From contig CAWDMN010000039.1 of assembly GCA_963803155.1 (NCBI GenBank), forward strand, positions 1-64,000: 64,000 nt of DNA, written 5' to 3'. Below, in pieces: positions 26,375 through 35,096 of this stretch. Origin of the DNA: CAWDMN01 sp963803155. GTDB lineage: Bacteria; Acidobacteriota; Terriglobia; Versatilivoradales; Versatilivoraceae. Below the pieces are notes generated by a model. It did not search any database. It was not told the origin of the DNA and saw only the letters and a list, made by a program, of their open reading frames with translations. The position numbers were made by a program, and so were the translations under genes. Position 1 is the stretch's first letter. Every line of letters starts with the position of its first letter.

Positions 26375-28285
26375 ATGCAAATTTCAAAGTGGATCGTTGC
26401 CTTGAGTATTTCATGCTGCGCTTTGGCTGCCCAGGCAGCGACTTCTGAAAATCCAGCCTCCCGGCTTTTACGCACCAGCTTGGTGGCGGGTGATGTGACC
26501 TATCTGCGCACCGACTTAGACAAATGGATCGAGCTTGGCATTAACACCCCTCTTTTCGACGGAGATAAAATTTGGACAGGCAAAGAAAGCCGGGCTGAAA
26601 TTGAATTTGATGACGGCAGTTTTCTTCGCCTGGGCGAAAGCAGCATTCTGGAAATTGTGCGATTGGGTCAGTTTGGACAGCCTCGCCAAGTGGAGCTGGT
26701 CCTCAGCCGAGGGTTGGCTACTCTCGGGATTGTCGAAGCCGATGGATTTTTCATTGTTGACGCGCCACTCTATTCACTGCGGGTTCAGCGGGCCGCCCGG
26801 CTTCGGTTGGAAGTGGATCCGGACGACTCCGGACGGGTGTCGGTATTTGACGGAAGCGCTGAAATAAGTAGTCAGCCGGGTCAGCTGATTCTCGCCCAAG
26901 GGGAAAGTGTCCGTTTCTCAACTCAGGATCCAGACCGTTATTACCTGGGGCTGCTGCCGGCTCGCGACGATTGGGACAACTGGAACGATGCTCGGGATGA
27001 ATACCTGGCCCGCTGGAAAAGCTCTCGCCCTGAGGAAGATTCAGCGGGATGGGAGAACGGTGAACTGAATCAATATGGAAGCTGGGAGAATCTGACCGGC
27101 TATGGGCGTGTTTGGAGGCCCCAAGTTGACCAGAACTGGTGCCCTTTTAATGATGGGCGCTGGATTTGGTATGACTCCTACGGCTGGACTTGGGTGTCCC
27201 ATGAGCCGTGGGGCTGGCTGCCTTACCATTATGGGCGCTGGGCTTGGGCCGACGACCTAGGCTGGTTCTGGGTTCCCGGAGCGGATAATCAATCCTGGTG
27301 TCCGGGGGCGGTTGGCTGGATTGAAGGCCCTTCCTGGATCGGCTGGGTACCGATGGGTCCCCAGGATGAATGGAATAATTTCCCCACGGACAACTGGCAA
27401 CATCATCGTGGAGTCAATTATCTTCTCCGCGAACAATTTGTCACGGGCCAAGTGAATCGCATCGGCCTGATGCCGATCGAGTATCGTAAGCAAGCACGGT
27501 TGCTCGCCGGCCAGCCTGATATTCAACCCCGAATCCAAAGCCGGATGCCGGTGTATACTTCTGGAATAAAAGCGAAGACTTTTACGAACGACGACTTGGA
27601 AGGACGCCGCCAGGCGCGGGATTCCAGCGGCCGCTTTGCCGTCACCGGGACTGAATCCAAGGGAAGCCGGACCGGGCAAACCGGTAAGGAGCGATCCTTC
27701 CCGCAAGTAATCAATGTGGGTGGCTCGGGCGCCACGGCCCGGAGAGACCGGGACAATTCCAATGTGTACGTGGTCGGGGGCGAAAATTCAATCCGGGATT
27801 CCAAAGAACAAGAAAACACCTCCGTCTCCCCCACTTCGAATTCTACTCGAGGCGGACAAAGGATTACTCGCTTTGACGCATCGTCCACTCCAACGCGTCC
27901 ACGGCAGGAATGGACAGACGACTACTTGCGGCCCGCGAATCAACCGCCCGCGAACCGCACTCCGGAGACCAACGGCCGTGGATCTTATCAGCCCGCCGGA
28001 AATGGCGGCAATTCCGAAGGTTCACGCGGCCGTTGGGCCGATAGCAATCCCTCTTCCGCCCCGGCTCCTGTATCCCCTTCGATCCCTTCTTCTTCCGACG
28101 GCAACGGCCGAAACCGTTCTGTGAGCCCGCCGACCATAGCTCCGCCCGCACCTCCTCCGGCCGTGGTAATTACACCGCCGGCAAGCTCTGCTCCATCGCG
28201 CAACGAGGCAGCATCCGGCCAATCCCAGTCACGCTCTTCATCAGGCAGCAATGATAATGGCCGGGCAGCAGCGCGCAATCGCTGA
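26375..28285 (+). CDS. FecR-domain / DUF6600 secreted protein with disordered tail
   Basis: 636 aa from ATG 26375, with AGAGGGGG eight bases upstream. A signal peptide (about residues 1-22) precedes a FecR-like domain (about 30-180; VTYLRTD, INTPLFDGDKIWTG, RAEIEFDDGSFLRLGESS). The next 130 residues are extremely rich in Trp, Gly and Tyr (YDSYGWTWVSHEPWGWLPYH, YGRWAWADDLGWFWVPG), the mark of DUF6600. The last 200 residues are low-complexity Ser/Pro/Asn/Arg/Gly and probably disordered. It is an exported protein, unconnected here to any sigma factor; function unknown. Confidence 0.85.
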   Translation: MQISKWIVALSISCCALAAQAATSENPASRLLRTSLVAGDVTYLRTDLDKWIELGINTPLFDGDKIWTGKESRAEIEFDDGSFLRLGESSILEIVRLGQFGQPRQVELVLSRGLATLGIVEADGFFIVDAPLYSLRVQRAARLRLEVDPDDSGRVSVFDGSAEISSQPGQLILAQGESVRFSTQDPDRYYLGLLPARDDWDNWNDARDEYLARWKSSRPEEDSAGWENGELNQYGSWENLTGYGRVWRPQVDQNWCPFNDGRWIWYDSYGWTWVSHEPWGWLPYHYGRWAWADDLGWFWVPGADNQSWCPGAVGWIEGPSWIGWVPMGPQDEWNNFPTDNWQHHRGVNYLLREQFVTGQVNRIGLMPIEYRKQARLLAGQPDIQPRIQSRMPVYTSGIKAKTFTNDDLEGRRQARDSSGRFAVTGTESKGSRTGQTGKERSFPQVINVGGSGATARRDRDNSNVYVVGGENSIRDSKEQENTSVSPTSNSTRGGQRITRFDASSTPTRPRQEWTDDYLRPANQPPANRTPETNGRGSYQPAGNGGNSEGSRGRWADSNPSSAPAPVSPSIPSSSDGNGRNRSVSPPTIAPPAPPPAVVITPPASSAPSRNEAASGQSQSRSSSGSNDNGRAAARNR

Positions 28286-28547
28286 TTGATTCTGGCGCGA
28301 AAAATCCAAAGAAGAATTTTGAGGGTAGCAATCGCGGGCCAGAACAAGCAAAGCCGAGATGATCAGTCGGTGACACTCCATGCGGTTGGCCAGGGAAAAT
28401 AAAACAATGGCCAGTCAATCAGAATCCTTCAGAGGAGCGGCGCCTGACGGTGTGTCCCTCACAACAAGATTATGAGAATGAAGTGATGGGATGAATCCCC
28501 TCCAACGGAGGGAAGGCGTGAAAAAATCGCGAAAAGTCAAAAAAAGA

Positions 28548-28576
28548 TTGACTAGCGATATCGCTAGGTGTATACT
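28548..28576 (+). promoter_or_regulatory. IS promoter with operator-like palindrome in the spacer
   Basis: TTGACT (28548-28553) and TATACT (28571-28576) are separated by exactly 17 bases, an almost consensus sigma-70 promoter. The spacer and -35 edge hold a perfect 16-bp palindrome, CTAGCGATATCGCTAG (28552-28567). A protein bound there would block the polymerase. The first gene downstream encodes a small AbrB-like protein that could be that repressor; this is inference. Confidence 0.75.
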
Positions 28577-28605
28577 TTTTCCATCTTTGACGCGGAGAGT
28601 GCCGC

Positions 28606-28812
28606 ATGGGTTATCAATCCAAAGTTCAAGTCATCGAGCGGGCCAAGGGGCAAAAGCAATTTTACCTGATCTGCCCGGCGCCGCTAGCCCAAGCCCTGGA
28701 GATGGAAAAGAGCGAGACCATCGAATGGATCCTGGAAGACAAGCACACGCTGGTCATCAAGCGCATCGAGGCAGCCGCGGCGGCCCGCAAGGGGGCCCAT
28801 GGACGCTGCTAA
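28606..28812 (+). CDS. small AbrB/SpoVT-like accessory protein of the IS element
   Basis: 68 aa. Residues 3-55 alternate beta strands and a helix in the swapped-hairpin style (VQVIERAKGQKQFYLICP, LAQALEMEKSETIEWILED, TLVIKR), closing with a basic tail. The E-M-x-K-x-E-x-I-x-W-x-L-x-D pattern resembles bacterial transcription factors of the AbrB swapped-hairpin fold. The start has GGAG twelve bases upstream; the stop overlaps the transposase start by 14 bases. I cannot confirm DNA binding from sequence. Confidence 0.7.
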   Translation: MGYQSKVQVIERAKGQKQFYLICPAPLAQALEMEKSETIEWILEDKHTLVIKRIEAAAAARKGAHGRC

Positions 28813-30322
28813 GTCTTCCCCGCAAAACGCCCCGGTTCGTCCGATGAGCCGGGTGAAGACCGCCAACCGGGCCCAATTGGTCTTGCGGATGGTGGATGTC
28901 GAGAAGCTGATTCCCCTGCGCCATCCGGCCCGGATGATTTGGCAGATGGTCGGACAGTTGGACTTGAGCCCCTACGAGGCCAAGATTGAGGCCGTGGCCG
29001 GGCAAGCGGGCCGACCGGCCTGGGATCCCCAGTTGTTGATCTGTGTGTGGGTTTATGCCTACAGCAAAGGGATCAGCTCGGCGCGGGAAATCGAGCAACG
29101 CTGCAGCTACGATCCCGCCTTTCAGTGGCTGACCGGACTGGACGTAATCAACCATCACACGCTGTCGGACTTTCGCGGCAGCCGGGAGGCGGAACTGCGG
29201 GAGCTGTTTGCCCAGCTGTTGGGAGTGCTGAGCCGCCAGCAGCTGATTCGGCTGAAACGAGTGGCCCATGACGGCAGCAAAATCCGGGCCTTGGCCTCGG
29301 ACAAGAGCTTCCGCCGGGGAGAGACGCTGGAGCGTCATTTGCAGCAGGCGCGGGAACTGGTCGGGCAGCTGAGCGAAGCCGGATCGGAAGAGCAGAGCGC
29401 CCGGCGCCAGCAGGCACGGCAGCGGGCCGCTCGCCAACGAGTCGAACGGCTGGAAGAGGCGCAACGGCAGCTGGCCCAGCTGCAACAGCGCAAACCAGAC
29501 CCGTCGAGCCAACAACCGAGGGTCAGTGAGAGCGATCCGGAGGCTCGGATCATGCGGACGGGACATGACGGTTTTATTCCCGCTTACAACGTGCAATTGT
29601 CCACCGACGAACAGGCCGGGATGGTCGTGGGGGTGGCGGTCACCCAGGAGGCCGCCGACGTGGCCCAACTGCAACCGGCGGTCGATCAGATCGTCAACAA
29701 TCTGGAGCAAAAACCGGAACAGATGCTGGTCGACGGAGGGTATATCTCGCAGGCTAATGTGGTTTCCCTGGATCAGCAAGAGATTGACCTGATTGGCCCC
29801 TGGGTCGATCGGAAGGACACGGGACAACAGAATCTGAAACGGCGTCAACTGGATCCGGCCTTCTATCCCGAAGCGTTTCGGTATCAGCCGGGGTCGAACG
29901 CGTATCAATGTCCAGCCGGCCAACTGTTGAGTTACGAAGGAAGTGAAGACCGACCTTTTCAGACCCGGCATCGCTATCGAGCCACCGCCTCGACCTGCCG
30001 GACCTGTGCCCTGCAGTCGCACTGTTGCCCGAACACTCGAAAGGGGCGTTCGCTGGTCCAGATTGAGGCCGCCCCCGAAGTGAAGGCCTTTCAAGAGAAG
30101 ATGCAGACCCCCCAAGCCCAGCAACTTTACAAGAAACGGGCCCCGCTGGCCGAATTCACCAATGCCTGGATCAAAGAGAAAATGAAATTGCGGCAATTCC
30201 GAGTGCGGGGGTTGAAAAAGGTCTCGCTGGAAATTTTGTGGGCCTGTTTGAGCTACAACATTCAGCAATGGATCCGCTGCTGTCGGCGAGGGCCCCTGAT
30301 CCCAAGGCAAAGCCCGGCCTAA
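28799..30322 (+). CDS. IS1182-family transposase
   Basis: 507 aa DDE-type transposase. Family landmarks are LIPLRHPARMIWQMVGQLDL, GRPAWDPQLLICVWVYAYSKG followed by ISSAREIEQRCSYD, and NHHTLSDFR. The catalytic positions are in HDGSKIRALAS (first Asp), LVDGGYIS (second Asp) and APLAEFTNAWIKEKM (Glu). A Gln/Arg-rich coiled segment (about 180-240) is typical, and a Cys-rich patch (CRTCALQSHCCP) precedes the last domain. ATG 28799 has AGGGGG upstream and is coupled to the small gene's end. Confidence 0.95.
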   Translation: MDAAKSSPQNAPVRPMSRVKTANRAQLVLRMVDVEKLIPLRHPARMIWQMVGQLDLSPYEAKIEAVAGQAGRPAWDPQLLICVWVYAYSKGISSAREIEQRCSYDPAFQWLTGLDVINHHTLSDFRGSREAELRELFAQLLGVLSRQQLIRLKRVAHDGSKIRALASDKSFRRGETLERHLQQARELVGQLSEAGSEEQSARRQQARQRAARQRVERLEEAQRQLAQLQQRKPDPSSQQPRVSESDPEARIMRTGHDGFIPAYNVQLSTDEQAGMVVGVAVTQEAADVAQLQPAVDQIVNNLEQKPEQMLVDGGYISQANVVSLDQQEIDLIGPWVDRKDTGQQNLKRRQLDPAFYPEAFRYQPGSNAYQCPAGQLLSYEGSEDRPFQTRHRYRATASTCRTCALQSHCCPNTRKGRSLVQIEAAPEVKAFQEKMQTPQAQQLYKKRAPLAEFTNAWIKEKMKLRQFRVRGLKKVSLEILWACLSYNIQQWIRCCRRGPLIPRQSPA

Positions 30323-30633
30323 ACCCAAGCGTCCAGAGTTTCGCGCTTTCAAAGGCGCTGGCGAGGGGGAAAAGAGTACTACGGTCCCAGGGATCTTCGG
30401 ATTGGGAAGAGGGAATGACATGAAAATGTTCGCACCCGGTTGAATTTTTCTAATCGTCACAAAAAACAAGCCCGTCTAATCCCTAATTTTTTCACGCCTT
30501 CAGGGGAATCCGTCCGTCAGCCGACGGACGGAAGGGGGGGGTCAATTCGGGAAAGCCTTCCATTATTGGAACCCACCCCCACGGACTGAAGTCCGCGACC
30601 CCTCCGGTGGAGGCGATTTTTGAAAGGAGCCAC

Positions 30634-30757
30634 TCATGCCAGCGCGGCTGCATAGCAAGAGGATGAAAATTTATTCCCCCTTTGAAGGGGGATTTTCTGA
30701 GGAGCCTCCCATGCCAGCGTGGCTGGCACAACAAGATGATGAAAATAGACATTAAGG
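30634..30757 (+). repeat. family E repeat (two units) with a CCCCCTTTGAAGGGGG hairpin
   Basis: CATGCCAGCGCGGCTGCATA (30635-30654) and CATGCCAGCGTGGCTGGCAC (30709-30728) each precede a CAA-GA-GATGAAAAT stretch. The second holds the near-perfect palindrome TGCCAGC-GTG-GCTGGCA. Between them CCCCCTTTGAAGGGGG forms a hairpin. An equivalent block occurs at 43398-43500. A family B copy follows directly. Confidence 0.75.
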
Positions 30758-30836
30758 GTGGGACGCGCGCTCCGTCGCGCGTCGCCTGGCCAGCTCCGCC
30801 TGCCGAGCCAGCGTGCACAGAGTGCCCGCTCCACCT
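30758..30836 (+). repeat. family B intergenic repeat, copy 3
   Basis: GGTGGGACGCGCG at the left and GTGCCCGCTCCACC at the right are the family termini. The middle has GTCGCCTGGCCAGC, GCCTGCCGAGCCAGCGTGCA. Here the GTGAC core is replaced by CTCCGTCGCGCG. It lies between the IS element and the Memo gene. Nothing else of note is in the 415-base gap. Confidence 0.8.
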
Positions 30837-30916
30837 TTGCTTAGCTTGGATTTACTGAGGAGATCTCACCATAAGGAATGTGCTTCCACTCTGCTGACTG
30901 AAAGGGGACAAGCGGC

Positions 30917-31729
30917 TCAGGCGGTCGATACCGCGATTCCGGCATAACCCACCACTTCGCGCCGTTCCTGGTTGATGTCCCCGGAGGTGGCATATTTGAT
31001 CAGTTCCGCCTTCAGCGGGCGGCCAGTCTGGACTCCATAAAGCATCGCGATGGCGGGACCATAGCCGCACATGCTGATGGAGTTGGCTTTGATGGTGTCA
31101 TAGAGCCCCTTGGGATCCAACGCCAGTATCCGGTCGATCGCCAGTTTATCCTTGCCACGCGTCACGTCATCCGCTTCGTAGTGATTCATGTCGCTGCTGG
31201 CAATCACAAGCACCTCCTCCACCAACTCCCCGAGCGTCTCGGCAATTCCTTTTCCCAACCGCTCCAAAGAGGCAAAACCCACGGAACCCACGGTGATCGG
31301 AACAAATTTGAAGCCCGGCCTCAGGTAATGAAGAAAGGGGAGTTGGACTTCCAGCGAATGCTCGAACTTATGCGCTTCGGAATTTTCGGTAAGCAGGTGA
31401 CAATGACGCACCAGCTTATTGGCCAACTCCGTGTCGACTTCTATTTTTCCGAAGGGAATCTCCCATTGGCCCGAGGACATGATGGAGAGTGGAGCCCCAA
31501 GCCCCGTGTGGTTGGGGCAAAGAATGATGTAGCGCTCGGGGAGAATGAGTTTGGAGAAAACGGCTCCAGCCACATGTCCCGAGTACATGTACCCGGCATG
31601 TGGAACCACGATTCCACAAGCACGGATCAGTGGCTGTGGAGTTCCCACATAGCTGGAAATTTCTTCTTTAAGGGATTCCAGATTGGATGGATAAAACCGC
31701 CCGGCGACCGCAGCTTTGCGCAGAACCAT
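30917..31729 (-). CDS. MEMO1-family (AmmeMemoRadiSam system protein B)
   Basis: 270 aa from ATG 31729 with GAGGTG upstream. Family landmarks: AAVAGRFYPSNLESLKEEI at the N-terminus, GIVVPHAGYMYSG, ILCPNHTGLGAPLSIM, HSLEVQLPFLHYL, VLVIASSDMNHYE, and CGYGPAIAMLYG. His, Asp and Cys positions of the dioxygenase-like pocket are intact. In many bacteria it accompanies an AMMECR1 protein and a radical SAM enzyme; neither is in this window. Function in bacteria is unknown. Confidence 0.93.
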   Translation of the reverse strand: MVLRKAAVAGRFYPSNLESLKEEISSYVGTPQPLIRACGIVVPHAGYMYSGHVAGAVFSKLILPERYIILCPNHTGLGAPLSIMSSGQWEIPFGKIEVDTELANKLVRHCHLLTENSEAHKFEHSLEVQLPFLHYLRPGFKFVPITVGSVGFASLERLGKGIAETLGELVEEVLVIASSDMNHYEADDVTRGKDKLAIDRILALDPKGLYDTIKANSISMCGYGPAIAMLYGVQTGRPLKAELIKYATSGDINQERREVVGYAGIAVSTA

Positions 31730-31994
31730 GATGCACCTCGGGAGAGTGAAGTAGGCGGCAAACAGTAGGCAATAGGCTGTAAACGACAGACACTGAAGGG
31801 TAAACAATCGGGGAGGACAATCAAAGATATTACAAACCAACCATCATGAGCGGGACTATCCCGCCGAAGGTTGAACTACCGATCAGCCACCATTCCGTGG
31901 CCTCCCCCTTGCCCACGTAAGAAATCCTCAGCTGTTCAAATGACTGCCTCTTGCTATTGCATACACCAGACTCTCCAAAGGCATTCCCGGCCCA

Positions 31995-33146
31995 TTATCC
32001 CCCCTTGGCAGCCTGATAGCCTTCCTTCGCCTGTATAGCTAAGTTCTTAACTACGGTGCCGCTTTCATCCACTACATCGACTTTAATTTTGCGAAATTTT
32101 CCATCTTTGTTGGGATTAGTGGATTGATATCCCAGACTGTATTGATTTCGCAAAGAGACCCCCACCTGCTGCATGATGTTCAAATACTCCGCCTGCCAGC
32201 GGGGAAACCAGGCCTTCCCCCCCGTGCGAGAGGCAAAAGTCTTCAGTTGGTTTTCCCCCTGTAAAAAAGTTAATCGGTCAATTGGGCCCATCATGCCCCT
32301 GGAGTCAAAATAGGTAAGAGCAAATTGTCCCATCCCCACGCAATAAATGGTTGCATCAGTCCGGTTGACCCTCTTCAGTATCGCGTCAAAGGTAATCCGG
32401 CTAAAGGTATCTACCCCGGTACTCAACAGCAATACGGCTTTTTTCCCATCCACTTCATCCAGCCGGTCCAGCGTATCGCGCAAGGCATCGAAAAGGTTAG
32501 TCTCACTAAAACCCGCGATGCGCAGCCGATGCAGAGAGCCAAACAGCTCGTTGCGATCCTGGGTAAAATCGGAGAGAATTTCCGGCTTCAAATCATAGGC
32601 CACCACCGCACACCAATCGCTGGGCCGCAACATCTGAATGAACTGGGCAGCGGGCTGAACCACATCGTCGAAGAAATAGGCGAAGGTGCGGCCAAATTCA
32701 ATCAAAAGCACCACAGTCAAAGGGGCGGCCGTGGGAGCAAAGTTGGTGATTTTCTGTTCGGCTTTATCTTCATAAACTTTGAAATTCTTTTCGGTCAGAT
32801 TGGGAATAAAGCGGCCTTGCTTGTCGGTGACCACCACATCGAGGTTCACCAAATCCACATCCACGGCGAGGGTAAAGTTGTCCTCGGTTTTGGGAGCCCC
32901 CTCCGGTTTGGGCGTGGTGACCCGTTTCTTTTTGGGAGCCGGAGCTTTCTTGGGAGTGGCCACCGTCTCGGTTTCCGTCTTCTGCGGCCCCCCCTGCTCA
33001 ATCCGGTCCTGAGCAGATTTTGAGGAATTCTCTTGCGCCCCTACTTCTCCGCGGAGAAACCAGAATAAGGTCATCAAACCCGCCAAAGCCAGCCCGGCCA
33101 TCCAATACTGCCGCTTGTTTTTGGCTTTTCGATCATATTTCGGCAT
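31995..33146 (-). CDS. VWFA-related secreted protein (acidobacterial type), second copy
   Basis: 383 aa. A membrane anchor (about residues 15-32) is followed by a Lys/Pro/Glu-rich linker (60-90) and a VWFA-related domain with VDVDLVNLDVVVTDKQGRF and NLTEKNFKVYED. The MIDAS segment is VVLLIEFGRT, so the DxSxS motif is absent. It closes with LRNQYSLGYQSTNPNKDGKF and KVDVVDES. A paralogue of the 7294-8370 protein. The gap downstream of its start (33147-33845) is nearly 700 bases and contains repeats C and A4. Confidence 0.85.
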   Translation of the reverse strand: MPKYDRKAKNKRQYWMAGLALAGLMTLFWFLRGEVGAQENSSKSAQDRIEQGGPQKTETETVATPKKAPAPKKKRVTTPKPEGAPKTEDNFTLAVDVDLVNLDVVVTDKQGRFIPNLTEKNFKVYEDKAEQKITNFAPTAAPLTVVLLIEFGRTFAYFFDDVVQPAAQFIQMLRPSDWCAVVAYDLKPEILSDFTQDRNELFGSLHRLRIAGFSETNLFDALRDTLDRLDEVDGKKAVLLLSTGVDTFSRITFDAILKRVNRTDATIYCVGMGQFALTYFDSRGMMGPIDRLTFLQGENQLKTFASRTGGKAWFPRWQAEYLNIMQQVGVSLRNQYSLGYQSTNPNKDGKFRKIKVDVVDESGTVVKNLAIQAKEGYQAAKGG

Positions 33147-33218
33147 GTAATTTCATCTCCTCTATATAATGAAATCGTAATGGAAACAGGGAGCAGAGTC
33201 AATCCGGTTAACTCAGAA

Positions 33219-33494
33219 GGGTGCAATTCAAAGTGCGACAGGGTGAACCAGTTGCGCTGATCGGCTGAAAGGAGCGCTAGCGACACTTCGCCAAAGACTA
33301 TATGAACTTACTGATTCTCATTTCAGAACTTGAATCAAAGTCGTCGACTTTTGCCGCTCAGGCTAACTTGCGGGAGGGTACGGCTCCCGCTGAACTGATT
33401 TGGGCAGACATGGCACACACGGCGGGCTCGCCTTCCCATGCATATGATCAGATCCGTCTCGCTCTCTATTCTGCCGCACTTTGAATTGCACCCA
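33219..33494. repeat. family C element with 19-bp perfect terminal inverted repeats
   Basis: GGGTGCAATTCAAAGTGCG (33219-33237) and CGCACTTTGAATTGCACCC (33476-33494) are exact reverse complements bounding 276 bp without an ORF of note. Within it, GTGCGACAGGGTGAACCAGT and AAAGTCGTCGACTTTTGC resemble blocks at 35097-35150 and 35458-35476. A single related end, GGGTGCAATTAAAAGTG, occurs at 62237. No flanking direct repeat is clear. Confidence 0.7.
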
Positions 33495-33671
33495 CTTCAA
33501 GAATAGCGAACGGGCTACCGCCTCTTGTTAGCTTCATCCTGCTTGTTCATCTATTGGAATGGACGCGAAAAAGAAAGGATGCCTGGATGAAGCAAGCAGA
33601 ATTTGGAAAGAGGGTGCAAATGCAAGGCGGGTCCCTCCATGAATCTATAAGCTCCACAGAAAACGGCGTGG

Positions 33672-33747
33672 ATGGAGGCGGGGTGCCCTTACCCCGCCAG
33701 GGCTTGCCAATCACGGTCTGACGGCCTGAGGGCAGGCCGCCTCCATC
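33672..33747 (+). repeat. family A intergenic dyad repeat, copy 4
   Basis: ATGGAGGCGGGGTGCCCTTA at the left and GGGCAGGCCGCCTCCATC at the right. A family E trace follows (CATCTTCTTGTTGTGC). It lies in the 700-base gap between the sigma-factor gene and the VWFA gene. Confidence 0.85.
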
Positions 33748-33845
33748 ATTCCATTTTCATCTTCTTGTTGTGCTGACGAGGAACGCGTCCTTCCCCCTTG
33801 TCCACGGAATGGAACTACCTCTGAGTCGTCAGCTCTTGAAGAACC

Positions 33846-34886
33846 CTAATCGCCGAGGCGGAAATCGATTTCGCTAATATCTTTCAGAGCCGTCTTCATG
33901 TAATCTTTGATTTTTCCAATAAGCTTTTTTTCTGCCACGCGAACGGCTTCCCGGGTGATCCCATATCGGTCGGCAATAGCCTGCAAGGTGGCAGGTTCCT
34001 CGGCAATGAGGCGCTCTTTCAAAATGATCCGATTCCTTGGCGACAAGGTAGCGGCGAACTCCTTGAATTTCTCCTCAATTAGATTTTTCAACTCGCCGGA
34101 GGCTAATCTTTCATCAATCAGCTGTTCGGCGGAGGCCAGAGTGTCCAGATAACTCGGTCCAGGCTCCTCCGAGAGCGGTTGATCCAGGGAAAGATCGCGT
34201 CCGGACATGGATTTTTCCACATCCACCACATCGGCCGCGCTGACGTTCAGCGATTCGGCAATCAGTTCCGGCGTGGCCACAATTCCCCGCTCCTCCAACC
34301 GCAGTTTTTCCTTGCGCAAATTCATGAGGATTTTACGCCGGTCATTGGTGGTCCCCACTTTGACGATGCGGAAATTGTCGAGAATGAATTTGATGATGTA
34401 GGCCTTAATCCACCAACTCGCATAAGTGGGCAGGCGCGCCCCTTTGTCGGGATCGAATTTCCGCACGGCTTGGAGAAGACCGATGTTCCCCTCCTGAATC
34501 AAATCCATCATATTGGAGTGGACCCGAAGGTAAAGGTAGGCGATCTTTACGACCAATTTCAAGTTTGTGGTCACCAAACGGCGGGCGGCTTCCGGACTTT
34601 TGTCCTTCCGGTAGCGGCGGGCCCAATAGAGCTCATCTTCGGGAGAGAGCGGTTCATATTTGCGGATCTCCCAAAGATAGCGGCGCAGCGGATCATACCG
34701 GACCAAGTTCTGGGGGGAATGATCCGGCTCCACCAGCACCTGACCGGGAGATTCAAGCTCCGCCTCACCCAATTCCCCGTCTGAATCCGCGGGGATGAGT
34801 TCACCGTCTATAGCTTCCTCTTCTTCGGAAACTTCCTCCTCGATTGTTGGATCCTCTAAGTCCATGAACCCAGCCTTTTGAAACAT
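33846..34886 (-). CDS. sigma-32-like (RpoH group) RNA polymerase sigma factor
   Basis: 346 aa from ATG 34886, with GGGG nine bases before it. After an unusual acidic N-terminus (about residues 7-60, many Glu/Asp) the sigma-70 region 1.2 (DPLRRYLWEIRKYEPLSPED), region 2 (LVTTNLKLVVKIAYLYLR, DLIQEGNIGLLQAVRKFDP, TYASWWIKAYIIKFILDN), and regions 3 and 4 (LSPRNRIILKERL, LQAIADRYGITREAVRVAE) follow. The pattern is close to delta-proteobacterial and acidobacterial sigma-32 factors for stress response. No anti-sigma gene is next to it. Confidence 0.92.
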   Translation of the reverse strand: MFQKAGFMDLEDPTIEEEVSEEEEAIDGELIPADSDGELGEAELESPGQVLVEPDHSPQNLVRYDPLRRYLWEIRKYEPLSPEDELYWARRYRKDKSPEAARRLVTTNLKLVVKIAYLYLRVHSNMMDLIQEGNIGLLQAVRKFDPDKGARLPTYASWWIKAYIIKFILDNFRIVKVGTTNDRRKILMNLRKEKLRLEERGIVATPELIAESLNVSAADVVDVEKSMSGRDLSLDQPLSEEPGPSYLDTLASAEQLIDERLASGELKNLIEEKFKEFAATLSPRNRIILKERLIAEEPATLQAIADRYGITREAVRVAEKKLIGKIKDYMKTALKDISEIDFRLGD

Positions 34887-35096
34887 GAAAACTGTCCCCT
34901 TTAATGATAGATGAAGAGAGCAAGCCGCCATGGCTCGCAAGATTCAGTCCCTGGCTATCCTTGCCGGTAATCGAAGATCATGGCCCGTGAAATCCGCTGC
35001 TCGAACTCACTCTTCCGGCCTCGTCCATCCATCGAGGGAATTATAGCATGATCTCCAATGCCATAGAAATGACGGGACTTCCCGTTGATTGATTTA

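Larger units (their letters stand above)
28512..30501 (+). mobile_element. complete IS1182-family insertion sequence
   Basis: Terminal inverted repeats GAAGGCGTGAAAAAAT at 28512-28527 and its reverse complement at 30486-30501 bound a 1,990-bp element. It holds a short accessory gene and a transposase gene. The same three bases, AGG, flank both ends (28509-28511 and 30502-30504), a weak candidate target duplication. Both genes are open, so the element looks recent and possibly active. A 9-bp perfect hairpin (CCGTCCGTC/GACGGACGG, 30510-30531) sits just outside its right end. GC content is higher than in the neighbours. Confidence 0.88.

Noticed and set aside
28757..30469. A 570-aa minus-strand ORF across the IS1182 transposase
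   Set aside because: It is the antisense of a clearly real, motif-complete transposase; high GC leaves few stops. Its composition (Leu, Gln, Pro, His rich) is that of a shadow frame.
34179..34784. 201-aa plus-strand ORF under the sigma-factor gene
   Set aside because: Antisense shadow of a conserved sigma factor.
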